Positions 21,561 to 31,909 of a stretch of DNA of 64,000 bases are shown here, piece by piece. Within the stretch, counting starts at the first letter, position 1. Each line of letters starts with the position of its first letter. Made by a program: the position numbers and the translations under genes. The notes under the pieces are model-generated. The model saw nothing but the letters and a program-made list of their open reading frames with translations, ran no database searches and had not been told where the DNA came from. The stretch is from Cristatella mucedo (taxonomy: Eukaryota; Bryozoa; Phylactolaemata; Cristatellidae). Location of the stretch: positions 10,486,501 to 10,550,500 of the forward strand of contig WPIO01000002.1 in the NCBI GenBank assembly GCA_009760855.2, written 5' to 3'.

Positions 21561-22520
21561 CCGTAAACATACATACGCTATACCAAATGAGCAAACCAGA
21601 TCTATTGTCAATTCGGCCAACGTTCACCACCTATGCATTGCAAAAATTTGCGCTTCATTAGACAAGGACACGGCAGTTAAAGTGTTCATGAACTCCGTGC
21701 ATAGACTTCGATGACTCATAACTCGCACGTCTTTCTGCGAAGGCCATATGAAGCTTACGATTAGCGCAAATCCAGACAGTTAATAAATATCTATAATAAT
21801 CATCGGAGCTGACATAAAACATCAACTCACACTAATATACACTTAGCGCCTATCAAGCACTGTATTGACTTCAAAATTCTATCGTGCCATTAGATCCCAC
21901 TATGCTCTTGCTCCTGCCTCCTATTTGAATTAGTTTTAGATCAGGCTTCCCACCAAGTGATCTTTGACCTTGAGTTGTGTAATAATTGTGCTCCTAGCTA
22001 ACTTAAATCCCTTGAAGACCTTACCAGTTTGTTTACGCTCTCCAAGCTTTAAACACGTGACCGACTCGTGTCGTGTCATTTACAGATTTTATGGGATAGG
22101 ATATTTCAATCTAAAAGCTGCTGTAGGCCTACCTGCTCCAGGCAGCATTAGCTCAGTCCTAGCGATTTTCATGTTTCGCTGTTGTGTTTTTATAAAACTG
22201 ATGACGTAGGGACGAAGAAAAGGAACAACATGTTTTAATTATAATACAACAGTGGACGGTACATAGGCTTTTTCTCACCGGGAGTTCAGCTTGCTCACCC
22301 AGGGACTTACTTACCATCGGCCGGTAGTGCCGCCTTGAGCATTTTCACTTCTTGCCTGAGTCAGATAACTATGAATGATTGCACCTCTTGCAACACGCAA
22401 CGTGTTGTAATGCATCCGAATAAATACAAAGCCCTCTTAGTTTGCCATATATGATAAGCATTGTTAATAATAGTTATCATTCTCGAGCTGCGTCTTTGCT
22501 GAGGGTCGCAGCTTCAAGCT
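21560..22520 (+). repeat. Block C, copy 2
   Basis: Pairs with 5640-6100, 38500-38930 and reversed 12700-13170. It continues beyond the SINE at 22521-22659. Confidence 0.75.
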
Positions 22521-22659
22521 GAGCTGGTTTGGTCTAGTGGTTAAGGTGCTCGCCCCGACCAAGGTCTGACTGATGTCGTGGGCTCGAGCCCCGAGGCATA
22601 TGTGAAGCGCCTGAATTGAGATTAAGTTCTCTTGGGGCGCTATATAAATGAATTATAAA
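22521..22659 (+). mobile_element. tRNA-derived SINE, family S1, best copy, with target-site duplication
   Basis: The head has an A-box-like tggtctagtgg (22530-22540) and a B-box-like ggctcgagccc (22581-22591), spaced as in tRNA genes. The tail carries agcgcc (22606-22611) pairing with ggcgct (22636-22641), then tataaatgaattataa. AAGCT flanks the insertion (22516-22520 and 22660-22664). The homologous site at 6097-6110 has no SINE. The 3' stem-loop resembles that of LINE-1fam, which suggests that LINE or a relative mobilised it. It is not a working tRNA gene: it has no convincing acceptor stem or anticodon arm. Confidence 0.88.
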
Positions 22660-23480
22660 AAGCTATCGCTGCAGTGACTGATGTCGGCTTGTCTGAGGCA
22701 CGGTCGCTCAGGTTTTCACGAGTTTCGTGAACTGCTGAAACGCTTGTGAATTTCTGCTTGTCCAGCGGCTTTTATCCGGGTTCGGCGACGAGGAGACGTT
22801 TTCTGGCTTTTATTTCTAATCCGGGAAGCTGGTATGAAAGAGGGTTTCCCTGGAAAGACGCCCAGCCAACACCGGCAGTGTTGAGTTCGTGGCTGCACGC
22901 ATCATTGGAAAGGGGTGTGAGAAATAATGTAAATAAATTGAAGATAAGCATTTTAAAAAAGCATTTTTGGGTAAAGCAGCAGTACCAAGTAATGTGGGCC
23001 GCTACGGGTTTGTTTGTGAATTTTATAAACAGATGACGCAAGGGGTATTCTATGTGGAAAACGCTAAAGCATTGGTTATAAAACGTAAGCATCCTATATT
23101 CCAGCGCTTGCTCTGACCTCCTCAATATACTCGAACCTATTTATGTCAGCCATTTTTATTTTGGCCCTTCGAAGGATTTGATGAGCCTTATCGTTTTGAT
23201 TGGTCGGCTGGACCAAGGAGGAGCCGAAACTTTGAGATAGATTCTCACGACCAGTCTGTGTGACGTAAGATGACGTAGCATCCCAAACCTGCGGGAAATC
23301 TCTCCAGTATAGGTGGGAAAGTCTGCCGTGTAAACGCAGCTTTAGAAGAGTCCAGCAAACGTTGATGCTGCAGTAATCTCGTTTGAGGCATTTCGAGCAA
23401 TCGTATAAAGAGATGGCCCCGTTTCCATTAGGGAGCAGCACTACAGCGAAGTTCCTCGATTGAAACGTCAATGATAATAA
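22660..23480 (+). repeat. Block C end and block D, copy 2
   Basis: 22660-22850 completes block C. 22840-23480 pairs with 41490-42310 and 7000-7370 (shared: gaaagagggtttccctgg, cagccatttttattttggccc, cgtgtaaacgcagctttag). No gene supported. Confidence 0.75.
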
Positions 23481-23486
23481 TAAAAA

Positions 23487-24032
23487 TAATAATGTAATGT
23501 AATGTAATGTATCTCCGTCAGTAACTACACAAAGTCATAAAGACCATGTGGGTGTTACGCAGGAGAGTTTTGTATAGCGCACTCACAGCCTAAGCGGCTT
23601 TCGGTACGCATTCGGTAGCCAACAGACTTCGTCTCACGCAACAAAGAGAAAGTGGGAAGCATAGCAGAGTCAGGAGAGCAGTTGAGGTAGTGAGTAGCAT
23701 AGAAGTAGCAGTTCAGAACCGCTGAAAAAGATGTGCCATAGTCCGCAGTTGGAGAGTAGATGTCGTTTCGCAAGAATTGTGGAAGAGTTCCACAGTCTAG
23801 GACCTGCAGAGCTAAAGCTTCTGTCGCCAACTGTCTTTAAGCGGAGGAATGGGACAACCAATTTATTGTCCACACAGGACCTGAGGGCGCGAACAGGCTG
23901 AAACTGATGCAGCAGTTCAGCTAGGTACGAAGGAGCCAAGCCGTGGCGGGCCTTGTGGGTCAGCGTAAGAACTTTGCTCTGTATCCCTTGCTCAACCGGC
24001 AACCATCCTAGCTCTTTCAGCAAAGGTGACAC
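23487..24032 (-). mobile_element. LINE-2fam 3' fragment, reverse, nested in a LINE-1fam tail
   Basis: The minus strand reads SPLLKELGWLPVEQGIQSKV, LAPSYLAELLHQFQPVRAL and GPRLWNS. After a frame break it continues to GYRMRTESRLGCECAIQNS, as in the plus copy at 54558-55905. The element 3' end (aatgtaatg repeats, 23487-23510 on the plus strand) is its tail. Comparison with 7360-7400 and 42300-42360 shows it landed inside the reversed ATT tail of an older LINE-1fam fragment. Confidence 0.9.
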
Positions 24033-24034
24033 GT

Positions 24035-24420
24035 GCTAATAGTACGTTTTCATAGCGCCCTCGGATAATTGAACCTCTTTCTAGGCTCATCGCAGATACA
24101 GTGTAGAAAGCACTACCAAATGATCGGTAGTAACATCCGAAAGCAGCAGGCATAGCTTAAGCAGGTATGGACCCCAAAAATGAATCACTAAGACCCGTCA
24201 AATGCTGTAATAAACAGGTGCATGGTAAGTTTATTTTTAGATGTCGGCATGTCAGGGAGTGTTTGCACCGAGAGTCAGTAGTGATTTTTAGGCTTTGGTA
24301 GCATGTTAACGAAAGGCAAGGTCTCCAACGCTTTTGAGGTTTGTACGAGGTATGGCTAAACGATTTGAATTAGAAAAGCAGATTGCACGATTCTTTAAAA
24401 TATTTCGATGTTCATTAAAC
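24035..24420 (-). mobile_element. LINE-1fam C-terminal fragment, reverse, degenerate
   Basis: Continuation of the older element on the other side of the LINE-2fam insertion. It pairs with 42350-42700: catagcgccctcgg, then aaagcagcaggcatagcttaag, then ggtctccaacgcttttgagg. Protein is barely readable. Confidence 0.65.
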
Positions 24421-24573
24421 TAACAATATATTAGGCAAATGGGTTTCGAAAAAGCCTGCGATAACATGAATCTCTGTAGAATTTGTTTAGCATACTAAAC
24501 ATACTGGGTGTTACTTTTGTGCATTTTTGCTTGCGATCAACGTATTTTTAACTCTTAATAAAATAAATAAATG

Positions 24574-24741
24574 CTAGCTGATGCAACAGCATCTTTTGTG
24601 TAGCGACAGATGAGCATTGACGGCTATCACCACCGCTAAGAGCAGCGATAAAGGATCGCTCAACACAGGTTTCGAACCCGTGACTTTAGAACCAAGGTCG
24701 TAAAAAGCAAGTACCTTACCTAGTGTGCCATCATGTCTCAC
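24574..24741 (-). mobile_element. tRNA-derived SINE, family S2, reverse
   Basis: Reverse complement of the S2 element at 31318-31490. The B box is seen as ggtttcgaacccgtg (24668-24682) and the A-box side as ccttacctagtgtgcca (24714-24730). The body has ggctatcaccaccgct near 24620. Confidence 0.8.
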
Positions 24742-24779
24742 CACTCTTTCTCACCGTCTCTTACTAGATTGGCGGTCAG

Positions 24780-26600
24780 TCTTTAACACTGGCTGGAGTT
24801 TTCCAATCAGGCATTGCCGTCTGTGTATAGGTCGATAACGTAACGACCAAAAAAACTGTTGTCCTTTGTGTGTTGCTATACAACATGGATTACGTAGGAC
24901 CGCTGTCAGACCTTGCAGAAACAGCGCGAGTCGATCGATGTTGTCCCAAACTTATACACAGAGCCAATCAACTTTCGGTCTCCAGCACCAGAGTGCCAGG
25001 GTGCCAGCCCCATATAGTGTCGCCATTCTGATAATTCTCTAATGACCAAACGTTTATCCAGCATACATGGACTAATCGTGATCGGAGAAAATAGCGATCT
25101 AATCTCTGTAATACCAGATAAGAAAAATATGTATAGACCTTTAGTAGCTATATTCGTGAGTCTCGTCTGAAAACTTGCATCGTAGATGAACCCAGTGTAG
25201 GATTCGAACCCACGACCTCGGGATAGAGGTCGCGAAAACCAACCACCTTACCTAGTTTGCCACTCCGGCTCTTACGATGTAGCAACGCGGGTCCGGGGAT
25301 GCAATATTCTCAGCAGTTTATTCTTTTATCTGCATTTTTTGGAGCTCATGGATTACCAGTTCATTTGAAGAGCAACTTTTGCATTTACTTACCTGCGCTT
25401 TTTTCCTTCTTTCGAAGTGAATCCAGCTCTGCAGTTGTTTTTTATATGGCTTATTTTTCTTTACCATATAGATTTAACGGAGTTCTGAATGCGAAACAGA
25501 ATTGTGAGAGGCCCACAGTAGGCCTGTCGCCCTTTGCTTTGCTGCTGTGCCCAGCTAAACAGCTTACCCAAGCTGATGGATTCCACTCAATTGTAGAAGT
25601 GCATGGCCAAAAGCACGATGGTTATTGTAAGTGCCACAGCAGTAACATATCTCTGCTTCTTTGTGAGATGCAATTGCTCAATTAAGGATCGCTTACGATA
25701 TTCAAGTGGATGAGTGAGTTAGGAGCCACGAGAGCTTTCAGCAATGCAGCTGCAATTTAACGTCGGAGTGGGATTGTTTAGGAGGATCGCCAAGATTGCC
25801 CGTGATTAATATTAACTTCCTTAGGTAGTACATTCGGGTTTATCTCATTCATTTTCTGCGGTTGTAAACTACCTTATGTGCTTGCAACCGGCATCAATAA
25901 CCGCTGCCGATAAAAATTGGTATTTTGCTTTTGATAGCCAAACAGCTTGAAAATGTTCCTTAAACTAAAAACATGTATACGGTTTTTAGAAGCAACCTGC
26001 AATGAAATAGCCCTCTCTAGCATTTGTACAGCTTAAAAAATATATTCGGTGCAATTTTTCGCGAATTTTTGCTCCCGATCGACGTAATTACGATTCTAGC
26101 TAGACCAGCGGTCATCCTTTAACACTGGCTAATTTTACTGTTGGGCTGCTCTTACCGAACGCTTTAGCCCTGTCGACTCTTCAGGATGTTGACTGTTAAG
26201 CTTGACTCTGAATTGAATCTCCCGAAGGCGAGTAGCATTGGCCCTCTCTAGGTTCGGTCTTCATTCTCCCTGGATGATGGTTGGCTCGTATGGTGGGTGG
26301 GGCTTTTTACACATCAGAGGAACGTGAAGGTGCATGGCTTCCATGAACATGCAGTCCTGAATTGTTTTATGCGTTGCGAGGGCTATATCTAGCGCTTAAT
26401 TTCAGTCGTGCACCGTTTTTGCAGGGTCGGAGAGAAGGGTAATGAGGGGAATGCATCGGTACGACTTCAGTTTTAAATCTAGGCTTCTTAAGTCAGTCGT
26501 GCAGTCAGTCTCATTTCTTTGATCGTGCCTCCTTTACCGCTTACGTAAGGTGCCTAGAAAGAGCTTAAGTCCTCTAAATAACTGCACTGTATAGATGGTA
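24780..26600 (+). repeat. Block B, copy 2
   Basis: Colinear with 46900-48800. Shared stretches are caatcaggcattgccgtctgtg (24806), ttgtcccaaacttat (24940), gtgaatccagctctgcagttg (25417), gcccgtgattaatattaact (25797) and aattgaatctcccgaaggcg (26212). An open frame of 142 codons (25257-25685, plus) pairs with a 109-codon frame at 47443-47772. The peptides share SSSxVV and FSLPY but differ by frameshift, so coding is doubtful. The end at 26535-26590 is LINE-tail-like. Confidence 0.8.
25190..25276 (-). mobile_element. tRNA-related SINE head, reverse, with a paired copy at 47335-47436
   Basis: gattcgaacccacgacctcgg (25202 on) is a reverse B-box region, followed by ccttacctagtttgccac on the A-box side. 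The head resembles S2, but the body differs, so it may be a separate subfamily. It was present before block B was duplicated, because both copies hold it at the same place. Confidence 0.6.
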
Positions 26601-26975
26601 TATCATTATTCAAGCCATCCCTGGAAACCTACGCCCTTGTGAGCCATCCAACGCGAGCAGAGGCGAAGCAATAATTGAATGCCTGAGTTTCACGTGAGTC
26701 TGGGAGCGTAGCCCCTGACCCCCTTTGCAGGGGTCTGGGAGCGTATCCCCCAGGCCTGCGGATGTCGTGCAGCCTTGATGAGCACCAAGGGGTAAGCCGC
26801 CACAAAAGCTCGGCCGCTGGCCGCCCGACCGGGCGTTAGACTTAGCTGCCACCTACCAGGTCAGGAATGGCAGCTGACACCACTGGCTTCGGCTCTGAAC
26901 CCCAGAAGCTGTCGCCCTCTACTGGGTATCTACAAGAGCTCTAGTTGGGGTCTGTGTCTTTGAAAAAGGTTCTAG
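26600..26975. other. GC-rich insert without match in the paired copy
   Basis: Sequence here is absent from the colinear stretch at 48800-50450. It has a local imperfect duplication of gtctgggagcgta (26698 and 26739). No ORF I can support. Confidence 0.35.
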
Positions 26976-27240
26976 ACGTTTAATTGGCAGCCCTTCTTCA
27001 ATTCGTAATTTCAAGCTGGTTCTCTCAAGGAGCCCTAAGGTACTCTTGGAAGTGACCGCAAGCGGTAGGTCGCTCAGCAACAAGACACGGAATCGACGGA
27101 ATTTCGACGGCTGCTGTTGGTAGCTTGCTTCCTCGAATAGCCAGCGGCGGATCCAGCTATGCACCAACTAACGCACAGAGCTACTGCTTCAGTGGGCATT
27201 GAAAGGAACAGAAGCAGCAGCGGATACCACTGAGTGACCC
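26975..27240 (+). pseudogene. RING/SIM/SR gene fragment (C-terminal end only)
   Basis: Matches 50540-50783: aggtcgctcagcaacaa (27086 region), gaatttcgacggctgct, and the end cagtgggcattgaaaggaacag (27191) with accactga for the stop. RING, SIM and SR modules are missing in this copy. The frame is broken. It marks the gene position in the 24.8-28.8 kb copy of the composite unit. Confidence 0.6.
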
Positions 27241-28250
27241 GTTAATGATGGCGACACTGAATGGACGATGCACAGCAACCACCTACGCCAAGAGTGAGCT
27301 ACTCATAGTGCCCTAGCTAGGCTGCTCTTTCTCTGCAAGACGGCACTGGCAGTCATCGTGTGGAACGCTTGCTCGTCTTGCGACCATTCGTGCGTAACTA
27401 TTTCTGCTTGCTCAACTTCACGACTAAGCCAACGGTTACCCATCCAAAGCTCAGCTCTCAAGTGCTAACGCCTGAATGTGTTTGCTTTTGGCCAGCCCTA
27501 AGTCAGACCGACGCTGGCATGCAACTCTAATCAAGGCTACGATATAAGTGGCTTTAGCATATTAATTACAGATTTTATTATTAATTAATTACATATATCT
27601 AGTTCGCCGTTTTTTTCTTCCACGATACCGTGTCGAATGACAGCACTTGCACATGGAAGAACCAGTGGCCATCCACGAAGCATTGCAACCTCAAGCCGGT
27701 CGCGATTCTCTAGCTCCGCCGTGGTGTTTCATGTCTTGACATGAGAAGTTTTCGTTCCAGATTGTTTGGGCTTACGCTCGAACGCTTTAACAGCAGCAGC
27801 AGTAGCGTGTAGGCCGTTGGCCAACACGTTTCGGCTGCAAGGACGGACATTTTGGGACATGCAGAAGGGGGTCGTGCATCTGCGAAAGCACTAGTTAATG
27901 GTCCACTTTTCAAGGAACTATGAACTTTCTTGGAATTTCCTGTATTTCCTAGGCCATAAAAAGCTTAATTTGAAATATATGTGTATTACGCTATTGAATC
28001 TCTCCCTTTACTTTACTTCGCAGCCTGTCTATGATCTGTGACGGTGCCAAAACCTCTGCTACTAGGCTGAGAATGAGGAAAATCCATCTAAATTCTTGTC
28101 CTTGTGCTGCTTGTACTGCAAAGTACAAGCAGCAACAGAAGCACACCTCCTGCGCTCGAGAACTGATCTTGTTTGCTACGGTAAGTGACTGAGTTAAAAA
28201 AAATTAGTCGAACAATAACTAGGAGTAAAGTATGCAGCTGGCACCAATAG
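27240..28250 (+). repeat. 3' flank of the RING/SIM/SR unit, copy 1
   Basis: Colinear with 50790-51680: gcaagacggcactggcagtcatcgtgtgg (27339), ttaattacatatatctagttcgcc (27584), tttcaaggaactatgaactttct (27906). No gene supported. Confidence 0.75.
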
Positions 28251-28660
28251 GCTGATGGCTCTGAAGTCGCATTTATGTACTTGTCTGTAGTAGCAGCTCA
28301 GAACGGCTGAAAAGGATGTGCAGGGCTTCCGGCATATCATTAATGCCGAGGCTTAAGCGTGTTCTGGATGTTTGCTTCAAATTACAAGGCCTGCCAAATC
28401 AAAGTTTCTTTTGCTAAAGGTCATGAAGTAAAAGAATAAATCAGCAAAATGTAGTCTCCGTATTGAATCTGAGCGCACGAGAAGGCTAAAACTGGTGTAA
28501 TGGTTCAGCTAGATGCAAGTCAGCTAAGTCACGTGGTTCTCTGTGGGTTGGAGCAAACATTTTACTCTGTATCTTCTGATCAACCGCAATCCGTCGCTGC
28601 TCCTTCAGCAAACGGAGACGTGTGGGTGATTTTCTTGGATTTTTTCGCCAAACTTGTGTG
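28250..28660 (-). mobile_element. LINE-2fam fragment, reverse, degenerate
   Basis: Colinear with 52330-52690. In reverse it carries the decayed region equivalent to SPLLKEL..EQRIQ, HARHALAPSYLAEL and FLRLKTFGDR. Stops and shifts throughout. Confidence 0.6.
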
Positions 28661-28673
28661 ATTCATTTATGTG

Positions 28674-28815
28674 TAATTCATTTGTTGAGCCCCCTAGGAG
28701 ACTTAAATCTTTATCCGGGGTCTTCACATGTGCCGCAGGGCTCGATCCCAAGATTTCGGTCGTAACACATCGACCTCGATCGTGTAAGGCGAGCACCTTC
28801 ACTTCTGGGCCTAAC
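28674..28815 (-). mobile_element. tRNA-derived SINE, family S1, reverse
   Basis: From tgtaattcatttgttgagccccc through cagggctcgatcccaag (B box side, near 28737-28753) to aggcgagcaccttcacttctgggcc (A box side). Paired with 52726-52872, so it predates the duplication. Confidence 0.75.
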
Positions 28816-28845
28816 AAGGGTAGCCTTGAGAGCCTTGATAGCCTT

Positions 28846-30239
28846 GTCTCTTCTTGTTTTGCTCGATCTTTCGGCAGCTTTTGATACCATCGATCACAAA
28901 GTACTTCTAGAGCGCCTCTCATCTCGCCTGGGCATCACTGGCACTGCTCTGCAGTGGTTCAGGTCCTATCTCAGTGGGAGACTCCAGAGTGTTGACGTGA
29001 ATGGACAAAGATCATCTGAAGTACCTCTAAAATATGGAGTACCTCAGGGCTCTGTGCTAGGTCCGGTCCTTTTCACCGTGTATACTCTCCCTCTCGCTGA
29101 TGTGATTGCCAAGCACAATCTAGGCTTTCACTTCTATGCGGATGACACTCAGTTGTACCTTTGCTTTGATCCCTCCCAGCCTTCGAGCACCTCAAATTCT
29201 CTCAACTCACTTGCTGCATGCATTGATGACATCCGATCATGGATGGCAGCAAATTTTCTAAAACTAAACGATGATAAAACTAACTTACTAGTTATGGGCA
29301 AACCTAGTGTTATTCAGAAATTGGAAAGGCTGACTTTCAAAATTGGCTCTGCCAGCATATCTCCAGTTGCATCAGCTCGAAATCTAGGTGTAATATTCCA
29401 AAGCGACCTCTCGTTAGACGACCACATCAGCTCCACAGTCAAATCAGCCTATTTTCAGCTTCATAACATTGCTAAAACTAGGGCTTGTTTAGATAAGGAT
29501 ACCACGTCCAAGTTGGTCCATGCATTCGTGACATCTCGTCTCGACTTCTGCAACTCACTGCTTACTGGCCTACCAGCATGTGCGATCAGGCGATTGCAGC
29601 TGGTGCAAAACTCTGCAGCTAGGCTTGTCTGTCGTGAGCGTCGCAGTTGCCACATTACTCCACTTCTCGCCGACCTGCACTGGTTACCAGTCAAGCAACG
29701 GATTGACTTCAAGGTTTTGTCGCTCGCTTTTAGGTCTCTTCATTCTATGGCTCCAGCCTATCTTTCAGATATACTACCCCATCAGGCAAAGCATCGTACC
29801 ACTCGCTTTTCGGAATCCAACAGTCTAGAAATACCTCGTACAAACCTTAAATCCTTTGGAGACCGTGCATTTAGCTCGTATGCTCCCACAGCCTGGAACT
29901 CCCTCCCGACCTGCACCAGAACATCCCCTGACCTGACCACATTTAAAAGAAACTTAAAAACATACCTATTTAGGACAGCATTTAGTGGGTCCTTGTGATT
30001 CGTCCTCGATGTGCTTATGCGTGCTGACACTGTTCATGCTGCCACTAACCACATTTGCATGCTGACCCAGTGCATGTAACCCCTAACCATGTTATTCATT
30101 TTGTTTGTTTTTCAAGCGTGATTTTACTTACTATTCTATTGCGTATCACTTTGCAGCAAATGTAAAGCGCCTAGGAAGAGATTAAGTTCTCTGAGGGCGC
30201 TTTATCAAGTGCAATATTATTATTATTATTATTATTATT
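28846..30239 (+). mobile_element. LINE-1fam non-LTR retrotransposon, youngest-looking copy, 5' truncated
   Basis: The L2/CR1-type ORF2 is open from its 5' truncation to its stop at 29996-29998. Motif A is LDLSAAFDTIDHKVLL, motif B GVPQGSVLGPVLF, motif C FYADDTQLYL; NFLKLNDDKTNLLV and the C-terminal LHWLPVKQRIDFKVL and AWNSLPTCTRTSPDLTTF segments follow. The 3' UTR has stem aaagcgcc (30164-30171) and ggcgcttt (30196-30203) and an ATT tail (about 30214-30239). The left junction is directly after gagagccttgatagccttg, and the right flank begins gatagcctt, so the target-site duplication lies in a 9-bp repeat. No endonuclease, so not autonomous. Confidence 0.95.
28847..29998 (+). CDS. LINE-1fam ORF2 RT and C-terminal region (open, 5' truncated)
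   Basis: The coding part of the element, open for about 380 codons. It contains the reverse-transcriptase core (palm motifs A, B and C with both catalytic Asp of YADD) and the conserved C-terminal segment of this clade. The N-terminal apurinic-type endonuclease and RT motifs 0-2 are missing because of 5' truncation, as is normal for target-primed insertions. No start codon is meaningful. It is the best reference frame in the window for judging damage in other copies. Confidence 0.88.
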   Translation, partial: SLLVLLDLSAAFDTIDHKVLLERLSSRLGITGTALQWFRSYLSGRLQSVDVNGQRSSEVPLKYGVPQGSVLGPVLFTVYTLPLADVIAKHNLGFHFYADDTQLYLCFDPSQPSSTSNSLNSLAACIDDIRSWMAANFLKLNDDKTNLLVMGKPSVIQKLERLTFKIGSASISPVASARNLGVIFQSDLSLDDHISSTVKSAYFQLHNIAKTRACLDKDTTSKLVHAFVTSRLDFCNSLLTGLPACAIRRLQLVQNSAARLVCRERRSCHITPLLADLHWLPVKQRIDFKVLSLAFRSLHSMAPAYLSDILPHQAKHRTTRFSESNSLEIPRTNLKSFGDRAFSSYAPTAWNSLPTCTRTSPDLTTFKRNLKTYLFRTAFSGSL

Positions 30240-30516
30240 GATAGCCTTGATAGCCTTGATAGCCCTGATAGCCTTGATAGCCTTGATAGCCTTGATAGCC
30301 CTGATAGCCTTGATAGCCTTGATAGCCTTGATAGCCCTGATAGCCTTGATAGTCTTGATAGTCTTGATAGTCTTGATAGTCTTGATAGCCTTGATAGTCT
30401 TGATAGTCTTGATAGTCTTGATAGCCTCGATAGCCTCGATAGCCTCGATAGCCTTGATAGCCTTGATAGCCTTGATAGCTTTGATAGCCTTGATAGCCTT
30501 GATAGCCTCGATAGCC
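30240..30516. repeat. 9-bp minisatellite (gatagcctt)n seeded at the LINE target site
   Basis: About 30 units of gatagcctt and close variants (gatagccct, gatagtctt, gatagcctc). In the first dozen units the gatagccct variant occurs at every fourth position (units 3, 7 and 11), which gives a 36-bp higher-order repeat. About three units (gtagcctt, gagagcctt, gatagcctt) lie before the LINE at 28820-28845. The paired locus at 52871-52885 has only one. Confidence 0.95.
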
Positions 30517-30519
30517 AGA

Positions 30520-30950
30520 GAGGCGAGAATAGATAGTCGAGATGGGTGGGAGTTGGGGCCTTATGAGTCGACTTATAAATTAAGCTCTTGTTTTATGAAA
30601 GGATGACTTTAGTTGCAGACAAGCCACGGAGACGCCTCTTTATACAGTTCTAAAATGACTTTCTAGACTTGTGCTCCTTCGGCAAAGCAAACCCAAGATT
30701 CTTGGGCTACCATGCCTTCGCACTTATTTGCACTTAAATGCCTACACCTGTCTACCGGCAGGTATTGAGACTCTACTGAATATAGACACATACATTGACC
30801 AGTTACTCGGAGCATTTCCTTCGTTCTTTTCCATCGTCCTAGGCCTAGTCTAATTAAGCTAGGGATGTGGCTCGGAACAAGCCAGTGCTGGTCCTCTGCT
30901 AACCCTCTAGTGAACAGGTGACGGATTCACCATCATCCGAGATTTTCTTT
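30520..30950 (+). repeat. Block F, copy 1
   Basis: Pairs with 56095-56660: gaggcgagaatagatagtcgag, ttatgagtcgacttataaattaagctcttgttt, the cctacacctgtctaccggcag region and the end gtgaacaggtg. It leads into a LINE-1fam fragment in both copies. No gene supported. Confidence 0.7.
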
Positions 30951-31905
30951 ACTTTCATCTACATGACGTTGCTATCGGGCTTGTTTAGACAGAAGTATCA
31001 CATCCAAGGTGGTCCATACATTTGTGACATCTCGTCTTTACTTCTATAGCTCACTGATTGCTTGTCTACCCTCCTGTGCGATCAGGCGCTTACAGCTGGT
31101 GCATAAATCTGCAGCTAGGCTTGTCTGTCGTGAGCGTTGCAGTTTCCACATCTCACCACTTCTTGCCGACCTGCACTGGCTGCCAGTCAAGCAAGGCATG
31201 AACTACAAGTTTTTGTTGCTTACATTTAGGTTCCTTTATTTTTTGCTCCAGCTTACCTGTCAGGTCTACTGCCCCACCAGGCTAAGCATCATTCCCCCTG
31301 CTTTTCGGAATACAACTGGTGGTGAGCCGTGATGGCACACTAGGTAAGGCAATTGCTTTACACGACCAAAGGCCCAAGGTTGTGGGTTCGAATCCTGTGG
31401 TGGGTGATTCTTTGTTGCCGCTGCAAGTGGTGGTGATTGCTGTCAAAGGCTCTTCCGTCGCTATACAAAAAAGGCTGTTAAATCAGCTAGTATTTCTTTT
31501 TATCTATACCTGGTAAAAACCTCAAATCCTTTGGAGACCATGCCTTTAGTTCATATTTTCTGACAGCTTGGAGCTCTCCCGATTTGCGTCACGATATCTC
31601 CTCACTCGACCATACTTAAAAAGAAATTTAAAAAGGAACGTATATATCACAGCATTTAATGGGCCCTGCGATTCGTCCTTTATGTGCTTATGCGTGTTAT
31701 GATGTGCGTGCTGCTACTAACCACAATTGCATGTTAACCCTGTGCATGTCTCATCTAACCATTTTATTCTTGTTATTTATTGAGCACGATACCACTAACC
31801 ACCCGATCGTTTTAAATTTGCAGCAAATTTTAAACGCCCAGAAAGATATTATATTCTCTGAGGGCGCTTTATCAAGTTTATTAGTGTGCTATTATTATTA
31901 TTATT
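30950..31905 (+). mobile_element. LINE-1fam 3' half, split by an S2 SINE
   Basis: Starts with FIYMTLLSGLFRQK-like sequence, then HTFVTSRLYFYSSLIACLPS, RLQLVHKSAARLVCRERCS and LLADLHWLPVKQGMNYKFLL. After the SINE (31318-31490) it resumes at aaaacctcaaatcctttggagacc and reaches the 3' UTR and tail (31880-31905). Frames are broken. The paired copy at 56650-57718 lacks the SINE. Confidence 0.85.
31318..31490 (+). mobile_element. tRNA-derived SINE, family S2, best copy
   Basis: A-box-like tggcacactagg (31333-31344) and a perfect consensus B box ggttcgaatcc (31385-31395). The body contains gccgctgcaagtggtggtgattgctgt, and the tail ends near cagctag. It interrupts a LINE-1fam reading frame between aactg and tatctatacc; the uninterrupted site is seen at 35635-35650 and 57253-57275. 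Not a functional tRNA by structure. Confidence 0.85.
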
Positions 31906-31909
31906 TATC

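Noticed and set aside
22530-22591. Possible tRNA gene
   Set aside because: Same reason: SINE head with LINE-like tail and target-site duplication.
25257-25685. 142-codon plus frame in block B
   Set aside because: The paired copy at 47443-47772 has frame-breaking differences and no motif; kept only as a note in block B.
30238-30516. CRISPR-like array
   Set aside because: Unit of 9 bp without unique spacers; eukaryotic context.
30238-30606. Open frame of 122 codons made of Ile-Ala-Leu repeats
   Set aside because: It is the translation of the 9-bp minisatellite; a period divisible by three leaves frames open without any coding.
31333-31395. Possible tRNA gene with A box and perfect B box
   Set aside because: No acceptor-stem pairing or anticodon arm seen, and the sequence is repeated with a common non-tRNA body; it is a SINE head.
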